A stretch of 5,327 bases of DNA from positions 1 to 5,327 of the forward strand of contig RFJV01000046.1 in NCBI GenBank assembly GCA_003694775.1. The letters run 5' to 3'. Below, in pieces: positions 1-5,327 of the stretch; position 1 is the first letter of the stretch; each line of letters starts with the position of its first letter. The position numbers and the translations under genes were made by a program. Origin of the DNA: Chloroflexota bacterium. Lineage in GTDB: Bacteria > Chloroflexota > Anaerolineae > 4572-78 > J111. The notes beneath the pieces are model-generated. The model worked only from the letters and a program-made list of their open reading frames with translations, searched no databases and was not told the DNA's origin.

Positions 1-6
1 GAGGGG
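1..6 (+). promoter_or_regulatory. Ribosome binding site of yefM
   Basis: GAGGGG lies 7 nt before the ATG at 14, a good Shine-Dalgarno match at normal spacing, and it supports that start. The yefM promoter and the operator expected for an autoregulated toxin-antitoxin operon lie outside the window. Confidence 0.7.
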
Positions 7-13
7 CAGTATA

Positions 14-304
14 ATGACCATTCAAACCACGTATACCCAGGCCAGAGCCAATCTGGCTCGCTTGCTGGAACAGGCCGTCGCCGACCGGGAGGTCATCATT
101 ATCAAGCGGCGTTCCGGTGAACCGGTCGCCCTGATTGCCGCAGACGAACTTTCCAGCCTGCTGGAAACGGCCCACCTGCTCCGGTCTCCGGCCAATGCCC
201 GGCGGTTGCTGACCGCCCTTTCGCGCGCCCTTTCCCCGGAGCAAACCATCTCCCCCCAGACCATCACCGAACTGCGCCGCGAGGTTGGCCTGCCGGATGA
301 GTAA
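14..304 (+). CDS. yefM: YefM/Phd-family antitoxin
   Basis: This is the antitoxin of a type II toxin-antitoxin pair. It neutralises the YoeB ribonuclease encoded next to it and, in the family, represses its own operon by binding DNA through its N-terminal half. The 96-residue product opens with the typical segment TYTQARANLARLLEQAV (residues 6-22), in which Arg11 matches the DNA-contacting arginine of E. coli YefM. It continues with a strand-rich core (VIIIKRRSGEPVALI, 27-41). The strongest signature is ETAHLLRSPANARRLL (51-66), which is nearly the same as the E. coli YefM segment at this position. The C-terminal tail, about residues 71-96, is the less conserved toxin-wrapping part and is somewhat longer than in E. 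coli. The start is supported by GAGGGG 7 nt upstream. The gene overlaps yoeB by 8 nt, as expected for coupled translation. Identification is firm from sequence likeness; regulation is inferred from the family. Confidence 0.93.
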   Translation: MTIQTTYTQARANLARLLEQAVADREVIIIKRRSGEPVALIAADELSSLLETAHLLRSPANARRLLTALSRALSPEQTISPQTITELRREVGLPDE

Positions 305-563
305 TCAACCCCTGGCAATATTCCACCCGGAATTTCGCGAAGACCTGGCCTACTGGGTCCAAACCGACCGGAAAACCGCCCTGCGTATTCTCAAACTGGT
401 GGAGGCAGTCCTCAGAGACCCGTTCAGCGGTATGGGCAAGCCGGAGCCGCTGAAATACCTGGGCCAGGGGGTATGGTCGCGGCGCATCACCCAGGAGCAC
501 CGGCTGGTGTATCTGGTCAGAAAAGACCGGGTTGATTTTCTGCAGGCCCGCTATCACTACTAA
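297..563 (+). CDS. yoeB: YoeB-family mRNA interferase toxin
   Basis: This is a RelE/ParE-superfamily toxin that cleaves mRNA in the ribosomal A site when free of YefM. The 88-residue product is close to the length of E. coli YoeB (84) and lines up over its whole length. Landmarks are LAYWVQTD (17-24), DPFSGMGKPEPLK (41-53), WSRRITQEHRLVY (60-72) and the ending RYHY (85-88). The catalytic residues known from E. coli (Glu46, Arg65, His83, Tyr84) correspond to Glu50, Arg69, His87 and Tyr88 here with identical spacing, so the toxin appears intact. I chose ATG at 297 over an in-frame TTG at 285 because it gives the usual N-terminus. GAGG at 281-284, inside yefM, sits 12 nt upstream, which is long and may keep expression coupled to and below yefM. 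The stop lies 21 bp before the first glycosyltransferase. Confidence 0.93.
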   Translation: MSNQPLAIFHPEFREDLAYWVQTDRKTALRILKLVEAVLRDPFSGMGKPEPLKYLGQGVWSRRITQEHRLVYLVRKDRVDFLQARYHY

Positions 564-584
564 ATCCCCTGCCGGTTGACCGCT

Positions 585-2621
585 ATGCGCCTATCCAGGT
601 TGACAATTCTGACTCTCATCCTCATCGGCTTTGCTCTGCGCCTGTTCTACCTGACCCGGAGCCACCCCTTTTTCGATGAGTACACCACCGTGCTGGCCGC
701 CCGCCAGATTCTGAGCCGCGGCTGGCCGGTTCTGCCTTCTGGTCTGTTTTACGAACACGGCCTGCTGGCCTCTTACCTTATCGCGCCGTTTACCGCCCTG
801 TACATCTTCCAGCCGGTCGACCAGTGGCAAACGGCCCATTGGGGCCTGATGTTGAGCCGGTGGCCCAGCCTGCTGGTCGGCGGGCTGACCATTCCTCTTG
901 TGTATGCCATTATCCGCCGGGAACAGCGGCCTGCCGCTGGCCGGGGCAGTCAATTTGTCCCCCTGCTGGCCGCGGGCCTGTTCGCCCTCAGCCCCGAAGG
1001 GATGGTCTGGGGCGGACGGGCCAGAATGTACGCCCTGGCCACCCTGCTGGTCTGGCTGACCGTCTGGCTGGCCTGGCGCGGTACAGCACCCGGCCCCGCG
1101 GGGACGCGGTTCCGCCGGCTGGCGCTTCTGGCTCTGCTGGCCACCCTGCTGACCCAGTTCGGCGCGCTCCTGGCCGTACCGGCGCTGGTCGCCGGGATGG
1201 TGGCCGCCGGCTGGCTGGCCCGCGGCGACCGGCGGCCCTGGTTCCTCCACCCCGCGGCCCTGCTGGACGCCGCCGGCCTGGCCGTGGTGACCGCCGCGGC
1301 AGTGCTGGTCAAGCGGCTGGGCCAACCCCTCGGCGCGGCCCCGCTGACCGCCACCCAGGGCGACGAACTGGGCACGGAGCTGTGGAACACCATCGCCTAC
1401 CAGACCGCACTCCACTTTACCTGGCCCGACACGGTCAAATTCCTGGCGCGGGAGTTCGGTGTACCGCACCACTACTGGCTAACCCTGCTGGCGCTGGCCG
1501 GACTGGCTGTAGGGCTAACCGCGGCGGTGCTGGCCCGGCAGAAAATCCGGCCCACCTTTCCCCTCTTCGCCGGGCTGGTCTTCGGCCTGACCATTCTGGA
1601 GCTGGTTACCCTGCTGGAGCCGTTCCGCCGCAACCCCCGCTACGTGGTGATGTTCCTGCCGCTGTTCTACACCGCGGCCGCGGCCGCCATTTCTGCCCTG
1701 GGCCGGCTGACCCCCCTTCTGCGCCGCCAATCTCTGGCCCAGCCGGTCGCCGCAGTGGGCCTGCTGATTGTGCTCGTCACTTTGGGCCGGGACGACCTGC
1801 GCGTGGCCGCGGTCACGCCGGAGCCGGCCTACGAACAGGCCTTTGCCTGGCTGAGACCCCGGCTCGGCCCGGATGACGCCATCCTGACGATGAACACCCC
1901 TGCCGCCGGTCTGTACCTGGACCGGGTGGACGGCTTTGCCGTTCAGCAGGACGCAGACCAGTTCCTCCTGACCGGCTCCGGCGCGGCGGTTGACCGCTGG
2001 CTGGGCGTCCCCTGGGTGGGAAGCGCGGCAGACTTTGCCGCGGTGCTCAACAACCGGCCCACCGCCTGGTTCATCATCGACACTATCCGCCTGCCCGTCT
2101 ACTTCCGCGGGGACTGGCTGGCCCTGGTCCGCACCCAGATGGAGCAGGTCTGGGCCAGCGACAACGCCCTCATCTTCCGCACCCGCGACGACCGCACCCC
2201 CACCCCCACCCGGCCCGACCATCCCCTCGATGCCCGGCTGGGCGACACCATCCGGCTGGAGGGGTATACCCTGACCCGCAGTCCATCGCCGCCGGCCCTG
2301 CACCTGACCCTGTTCTGGCGACCTACAGCATCCATAGATACTGACTACACGAAATTCATTCACCTCCGCAACGCCGACGGCGTCACCGTGGCCCAACACG
2401 ACAGCCAGCCGCTGGGCGGACTCTACCCCACCTCCCGCTGGCAGGCCGGCGAAACGGTCATCGACCCGGTGGTCATCCCCCTGCCGCCCGACCTGCCGCC
2501 GGGCCAATACCGGATTTTTACCGGCCTCTACCGGCTGGACACGCTGGAGCGCCTGCCGGTGACCAACGACACCAGCGGCGAAAATGCCGTTATTCTGCCG
2601 GGAGGTGTCAACCTGCCATGA
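585..2621 (+). CDS. GT39/PMT_2-type membrane glycosyltransferase with C-terminal soluble domain
   Basis: This is a 678-residue polytopic membrane protein of the PMT/ArnT (GT-C) superfamily, whose members move a sugar from a polyprenyl-phosphate donor to an acceptor on the outer face of the cytoplasmic membrane. One membrane span (about 7-24) is followed by FFDEYTT, with the Asp31-Glu32 dyad at the place of the catalytic acid residues of the family. YEHGLL (56-61) and RARMYAL (145-151) follow. About ten more hydrophobic segments run to residue ~401, including the PRYVVMFLP motif (351-359). Residues ~402-678 are soluble and probably extracytoplasmic. The last part (about 552-659) is a beta-rich domain with GLYPTSRWQAGE (612-623), shared with the next gene. 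The start is uncertain: ATG 585 is preferred over in-frame TTG 576, and neither has a clear Shine-Dalgarno site. It overlaps the next gene by ATGA. Superfamily membership is well supported; donor and acceptor are unknown. Confidence 0.85.
   Translation: MRLSRLTILTLILIGFALRLFYLTRSHPFFDEYTTVLAARQILSRGWPVLPSGLFYEHGLLASYLIAPFTALYIFQPVDQWQTAHWGLMLSRWPSLLVGGLTIPLVYAIIRREQRPAAGRGSQFVPLLAAGLFALSPEGMVWGGRARMYALATLLVWLTVWLAWRGTAPGPAGTRFRRLALLALLATLLTQFGALLAVPALVAGMVAAGWLARGDRRPWFLHPAALLDAAGLAVVTAAAVLVKRLGQPLGAAPLTATQGDELGTELWNTIAYQTALHFTWPDTVKFLAREFGVPHHYWLTLLALAGLAVGLTAAVLARQKIRPTFPLFAGLVFGLTILELVTLLEPFRRNPRYVVMFLPLFYTAAAAAISALGRLTPLLRRQSLAQPVAAVGLLIVLVTLGRDDLRVAAVTPEPAYEQAFAWLRPRLGPDDAILTMNTPAAGLYLDRVDGFAVQQDADQFLLTGSGAAVDRWLGVPWVGSAADFAAVLNNRPTAWFIIDTIRLPVYFRGDWLALVRTQMEQVWASDNALIFRTRDDRTPTPTRPDHPLDARLGDTIRLEGYTLTRSPSPPALHLTLFWRPTASIDTDYTKFIHLRNADGVTVAQHDSQPLGGLYPTSRWQAGETVIDPVVIPLPPDLPPGQYRIFTGLYRLDTLERLPVTNDTSGENAVILPGGVNLP
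2600..2607 (+). promoter_or_regulatory. Ribosome binding site of the second glycosyltransferase
   Basis: GGGAGGTG, inside the end of the upstream gene, is an excellent Shine-Dalgarno match ending 10 nt before ATG 2618. The spacing is a little long. It supports this start and suggests that the second gene can recruit ribosomes itself as well as by ATGA re-initiation. Confidence 0.7.
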
Positions 2622-4687
2622 ATACCCTGTCCCTTCGCCCCAATCGCCGCGACCTGACCGCAGTTCTGCTGTTTCTGCTGGCCCTGGCCCCGCGCCTGCC
2701 CGGCCTGAGCCGTTTTCTGACCAGCGACGAGCCGGACAGCGTCAGAATGGCCGGGGCCAACGTTATCACCGCCTTTCTGCAGGGCAACTGGCGCGGCACC
2801 TACTGGCATTTCTACCCCGGTGTCACCATGAGCTGGCTCGACGCCCTGGGGCTGGGCAGTCAGTACCTGTGGCAGAAGCTTACCGGCCAGCCCGTGCCCC
2901 CCTTTGCCGACTATCTTTACGGCGACATCCTGTCGCTGATTACAGCCGCCCGCCTGCCCTATGCCCTGCTGACCGCGGCCTCCATTCCGGCCATCTACTG
3001 GCTGGCTTCCCGGCTCCTGCCGCGGCGGGTCGCCCTGATTGCCGCCCTTCTGCTGGCCGTAGAGCCGTTTTTCCTGGCCCATTCCCGCGTGGTGCATGGC
3101 GACGCGCCGGTAACGGTCTTTATGGCCGTATCTACCCTGGCCTTTTTCGTGGCCGGACAGCGCACCGTCCCGGCCAGCATCCGCACGCCGGGCGACTTTT
3201 TCCGGCAACCCGGCTTCCGCTACCTGCTCCTGTCCGCGGTGGCCGGCGGCCTGGCCGCCCTGACCAAAGCACCGGGGCAGTTTATGGCCCTGTTCGTTAT
3301 TGGGATGTCGCTGGTATATGCCGCGGTTGGCCTGCGCCGCACCCCTGCCGACCGGTCTGCCGTTCTGCGGTGCTGGGCCGCGGTCATCGCCGGGTGGGGA
3401 GTGGTCTCGCTGGCGGTGTTTGTCCTGCTCTGGCCCAGCATGTGGGCCGACCCCGTTGGCACCATCCGCCAGATGCTGGAAGAAACGTTCGGCAAGGTCA
3501 ACGCCGGGCATCTGGTCTATTTTATGGGCCACCCGACCCTCAACCCCGGCCCGTGGTTCTACCCGGTGGTGATTACCCTGCGCACTTCGCCAGTCACGCT
3601 TGTCGGCGTGGGGCTGTCTCTGCTGTGGCTGTGGCCCCGGCTGGGGCGCCGGCTGTCGCCGCCGGAAAGCAGGCTGAACCCCGTTGTTCTGCTGTGGCTG
3701 TTTGTTATTTCCCTCTTGCTCTTTGGCGACCTCAGTCCAAAGAAGCAGGACCGCTACCTCCTGCCTCTTTTCCCTTTTCTGGACCTGCTGGCCGCGGCAG
3801 GCTGGGGAGCGGTATTCGGTTTTCGCTTTTCATTTTTCAAATCCCGCCGCGCCGCAGGCCTGCTCACCGCGGGCCTGCTGGCCGTGCACGCTCTGCCGGT
3901 CTTTACCTATTATCCCTACTACCTGACCTACTTTAACCCTTTGTTAGGCGGGCCAACCCGTGCCGCGGAGATTACTCTGATTGGCTGGGGCGAGGGAATG
4001 GAGCAGGCCGCGGCCTATCTCAACACCAAACCCAACGCCGACCGGCTTTACGTGGCCTCCACCCCATCCCAAACTCTACTGCCCTACTTCCGCGGGCGTG
4101 GCGAAAATTTCTACACCAACGATATCGCCTTCCGGGCCGACTACGTGGTGCTCTACATTGCCCAGGTTCAGCGGCTGGCGCCCAGCCCGGAGATTGTTCG
4201 CTACTACCTGGCCCAGGAACCGGAGACGGTCATTACCATCCACGGCCTGCCCTATGCCCGCATTTACCGCAGCCAGAAGCGTATTCTGCCCGACATCCCC
4301 GCCTCTGCTGTGCCGGTCAACATTGGTCTGGAGGACAAAATGCGGCTGGCCGGCTACCGCTTCGACCCGGCGAGCGGGGAGAATCCGCTCCGCTTCACCC
4401 TCTACTGGCACGCCCTGGCCCCCATCGAGGCCAATTACGCGGTGTCTGTTCGTGCCCGTGCGGCCAACGGCGACCTGCTGGCCCAGCGCGATAGCTGGCC
4501 CGTCGACGGGCTCCTGCCCACGTCGCAGTGGCGGCAGGGCGATTACGTGGCCGACCCGCGCACCCTGGACCTGCCCCCCGAAGCCCGCGCTCGCCTGCAT
4601 CATCTGGAAATTGTGGTCTACAATGCCGTTACCGGCGACCCCCTCGGCCCGCCGGTAACGATTGACACGGCCGGGGCATTCCGCTGA
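2618..4687 (+). CDS. GT39/PMT_2-type membrane glycosyltransferase with C-terminal soluble domain
   Basis: This is a second 689-residue GT-C membrane glycosyltransferase, probably a polyprenyl-phosphate-sugar-dependent transferase acting at the outer face of the membrane. A first span (about 13-31) is followed by TSDEPD, giving the Asp37-Glu38 catalytic dyad. WHFYPGVTMSWL (63-74) lies in the first outer loop. HSRVVHGDAP (155-164), TKAPGQF (216-222) and KKQDRYLLPLFPFLDL (375-390) match conserved blocks I know from bacterial members. About eleven hydrophobic segments extend to residue ~430. YYLTYFNPLLGG (434-445) and GWGEGMEQAAAYLN (456-469) mark the passage to the soluble part. The final ~110 residues (571-680) form a domain related to the end of the preceding protein, with LLPTSQW (632-638) at the same place. 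The two proteins differ in their core motifs, so they are diverged relatives, not recent duplicates. ATG 2618 overlaps the upstream stop and has a strong ribosome binding site. The substrate is not readable from sequence. Confidence 0.87.
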   Translation: MNTLSLRPNRRDLTAVLLFLLALAPRLPGLSRFLTSDEPDSVRMAGANVITAFLQGNWRGTYWHFYPGVTMSWLDALGLGSQYLWQKLTGQPVPPFADYLYGDILSLITAARLPYALLTAASIPAIYWLASRLLPRRVALIAALLLAVEPFFLAHSRVVHGDAPVTVFMAVSTLAFFVAGQRTVPASIRTPGDFFRQPGFRYLLLSAVAGGLAALTKAPGQFMALFVIGMSLVYAAVGLRRTPADRSAVLRCWAAVIAGWGVVSLAVFVLLWPSMWADPVGTIRQMLEETFGKVNAGHLVYFMGHPTLNPGPWFYPVVITLRTSPVTLVGVGLSLLWLWPRLGRRLSPPESRLNPVVLLWLFVISLLLFGDLSPKKQDRYLLPLFPFLDLLAAAGWGAVFGFRFSFFKSRRAAGLLTAGLLAVHALPVFTYYPYYLTYFNPLLGGPTRAAEITLIGWGEGMEQAAAYLNTKPNADRLYVASTPSQTLLPYFRGRGENFYTNDIAFRADYVVLYIAQVQRLAPSPEIVRYYLAQEPETVITIHGLPYARIYRSQKRILPDIPASAVPVNIGLEDKMRLAGYRFDPASGENPLRFTLYWHALAPIEANYAVSVRARAANGDLLAQRDSWPVDGLLPTSQWRQGDYVADPRTLDLPPEARARLHHLEIVVYNAVTGDPLGPPVTIDTAGAFR

Positions 4688-4692
4688 GGGGG

Positions 4693-4730
4693 GATTTTCA
4701 CCGCGGCGATGCAGAGAGGGCAGAGGGAAA
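4693..4730. repeat. Degenerate GCAGAG-type intergenic repeat
   Basis: The 91-bp gap between the second glycosyltransferase and hicA contains TTTTCACCGCGG, then GATGCAGAGAGGGCAGAGGG and an A-rich end. Two GCAGAG units (4711-4716 and 4720-4725) lie 9 nt apart. I recall this design, a TTCACCGCGG edge followed by 9-nt units such as GCAGAGGAC, as a dispersed intergenic element in many environmental bacterial genomes, including Chloroflexota. This copy is short and decayed. Its function is unknown; one copy alone cannot prove it is repeated in this genome. Confidence 0.5.
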
Positions 4731-4778
4731 AATACACTACTGCAACTGGCGTAACGGCTCCGCCACTGGACTGCTGAA

Positions 4779-5015
4779 TTACTTGACTTGCTCCAGCAAC
4801 TCGAAATAACGTTCCCGGCTAATTCCGGCAGTCGTCAAGTTGGTGCGAATATGGGTTACAGGGACTTTGCGCGGGCTGGTCGTAATCACGACCGGACGCA
4901 GTATACCGGGTTTGGTCATAACGATGTGGTCGCCCTTCTGTCGCTTAATCGTAAAACCATCCGCCTCAAAAATGCGGATGAGCGTACGATAATCAATCGG
5001 TGTAATTTTAGGCAA
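4779..5015 (-). CDS. hicA: HicA-family mRNA interferase toxin
   Basis: This is the toxin of a HicBA type II toxin-antitoxin module, a small double-stranded-RNA-binding-fold ribonuclease that cleaves mRNA when not held by HicB. The 78-residue product begins PKITPIDYRTLIRIFEADGF, the usual first helix. The strand with the catalytic histidine follows (KGDHIVMTKPG, 27-37; His30). Next come PVVITTSP, KVPVTHIRTNL and a last helix, ISRERYFELLEQV. Length and order fit HicA. I start it at TTG 5015, because GGAGG lies 6 nt upstream and the protein then begins where HicA proteins normally do. The longer frame from 5102 would add 29 residues that merely overlap hicB in another frame. The gene overlaps the end of hicB by 8 nt and converges on the second glycosyltransferase. 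Confidence 0.88.
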   Translation of the reverse strand: MPKITPIDYRTLIRIFEADGFTIKRQKGDHIVMTKPGILRPVVITTSPRKVPVTHIRTNLTTAGISRERYFELLEQVK

Positions 5016-5286
5016 AGACAGCCTCCAACCGATTAATCTGGATGGGCTGGCGCGGTATCCAACGGCCAGTAGCGGCATCAAAATGATACCCGGCCTCCTC
5101 AAGCACAGTCTCCAACGTCCCCATATTCCGGCACTCTTCCAGAAAGAGTTTAACGACTTCCTGCAAAGCGGTCAGTGCCCGGTCGGGACTATCTCCATAG
5201 CTAGAGACATTCAGTTCAGGACACACCGCCACAAACTGCCCGTCCTCTTCAAACAATTGGCTGGTATATGGGATTTGGAGCATCAT
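5008..5286 (-). CDS. hicB: HicB-family antitoxin
   Basis: This is the antitoxin that binds and inhibits HicA. The 92-residue product shows the HicB (partial RNase H-like fold) signature: IPYTSQLFEEDGQFVAVCPE (5-24), then LNVSSYGDSPDRALTALQEVV (25-45), LFLEEC (47-52) and GTLETVLEEAGY (56-67). The remaining ~25 residues, which include GRWIPRQP (74-81), are too short to hold a ribbon-helix-helix or helix-turn-helix domain, so this appears to be the short class without its own DNA-binding domain. Two consecutive ATG codons (5286 and 5283) are possible starts. Ribosome binding site spacing slightly favours 5283, while the ATGA overlap with an upstream frame favours 5286. The order hicB then hicA is the reverse of the classical hicAB operon but is common for this short HicB class. 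Confidence 0.9.
   Translation of the reverse strand: MMLQIPYTSQLFEEDGQFVAVCPELNVSSYGDSPDRALTALQEVVKLFLEECRNMGTLETVLEEAGYHFDAATGRWIPRQPIQINRLEAVFA
5022..5026 (-). promoter_or_regulatory. Ribosome binding site of hicA
   Basis: GGAGG on the minus strand lies inside the last codons of hicB, 6 nt before TTG 5015. Strength and spacing are ideal and decide the hicA start despite the non-ATG codon. Confidence 0.7.
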
Positions 5287-5327
5287 TTCACCTCTAACTC
5301 AACAGGTACTTCGAGCTTATCCGAAAA
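5283..5327 (-). CDS. Possible 3' end of an upstream gene (partial, hypothetical)
   Basis: On the minus strand the window edge is open in one frame for 14 codons, reading FSDKLEVPVELEVK, and stops at a TGA (5285-5283) that overlaps the hicB ATG as ATGA. The charged, Val/Glu-rich ending and the coupled overlap are what one expects of an operon neighbour. Fourteen codons can also stay open by chance, and no family can be recognised. Confidence 0.35.
   Translation of the reverse strand, partial: FSDKLEVPVELEVK
5289..5295 (-). promoter_or_regulatory. Ribosome binding site of hicB
   Basis: AGAGGTG on the minus strand precedes the double ATG. Its GAGG core ends 4 nt before ATG 5286 and 7 nt before ATG 5283, so either codon could be used. 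Confidence 0.6.

Noticed and set aside
576..584. TTG at 576 as start of the first glycosyltransferase
   Set aside because: It adds only three residues, and no Shine-Dalgarno site supports it over ATG 585. It cannot be fully excluded.
824..1876. Plus-strand open frame (350 codons) within the first glycosyltransferase
   Set aside because: Low-complexity Arg/Pro/Gly composition, typical of the wrong frame of a GC-rich membrane-protein gene.
591..2507. Two long minus-strand open frames (591-1472 and 1515-2507) opposite the first glycosyltransferase
   Set aside because: Both are Gln/Gly/Arg-rich antisense shadows of Leu/Ala-rich membrane segments, with no recognisable motif or ribosome binding site.
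2528..3532. Minus-strand open frame of 334 codons across the glycosyltransferase junction
   Set aside because: Gln/Gly-rich antisense composition, and it crosses the boundary of two well-supported genes.
2584..3936. Long plus-strand open frame (450 codons) overlapping the second glycosyltransferase
   Set aside because: The translation is rich in Arg, Pro, Gly and Ala with no domain or membrane pattern. The other frame has clear GT-C motifs, so this is a high-GC shadow.
4747..4765. Hairpin TGGCG-(9 nt)-CGCCA as a terminator between the convergent operons
   Set aside because: The stem is only 5 bp and no T-run follows on the plus strand. On the minus strand the nearest T-run is some 14 nt further on. 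It is too weak to call.
5016..5102. Extended HicA start at ATG 5102
   Set aside because: It would add 29 residues unlike HicA and overlap hicB deeply. TTG 5015 has an ideal ribosome binding site.

Overview
The window looks like part of a bacterial chromosome with high GC in its central part. The likely source is a Chloroflexota (Anaerolineae-like) bacterium or a metagenome bin of that kind. This assignment is an inference. It rests on two PMT/ArnT-type membrane glycosyltransferases with a C-terminal soluble domain I associate with that phylum, and on a degenerate copy of a GCAGAG-type intergenic repeat of the sort seen in large environmental genomes. No rRNA, tRNA, CRISPR array, transposase or phage gene is visible.

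Layout: (1) positions 14-563, plus strand, hold a type II toxin-antitoxin pair, YefM antitoxin then YoeB mRNA interferase, overlapping by 8 nt. (2) Positions 585-4687, plus strand, hold two large polytopic membrane proteins of the GT39/PMT_2 superfamily. They overlap by ATGA, so they are almost certainly co-translated. Each has an N-terminal Asp-Glu dyad, a multi-spanning core and a C-terminal soluble region ending in a related ~110-residue domain. (3) Positions 4688-4778 are a 91-bp convergent intergenic gap with the degenerate repeat. (4) Positions 4779-5286, minus strand, hold a second toxin-antitoxin pair, HicB antitoxin then HicA toxin, again overlapping by 8 nt. HicA most likely starts at TTG. 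(5) The last 45 bases carry an open minus-strand frame whose stop overlaps the hicB start as ATGA, possibly the end of an upstream gene.

Functionally, the two glycosyltransferases probably move sugars from polyprenyl-phosphate donors to an acceptor on the outer face of the cytoplasmic membrane. Neither donor nor acceptor can be read from the sequence. The two toxin-antitoxin modules face each other across the pair, and the hicBA region has visibly lower GC. That fits separate acquisition of at least hicBA. YefM-YoeB lies only 21 bp upstream of the first glycosyltransferase with no clear promoter between, so read-through is possible.

I found no strong evidence of a wholly new system. The most unusual points are the shared C-terminal domain, the flanking of a glycosyltransferase operon by two toxin-antitoxin modules, and an excess of the palindrome CCGCGG that is absent from the toxin-antitoxin genes.
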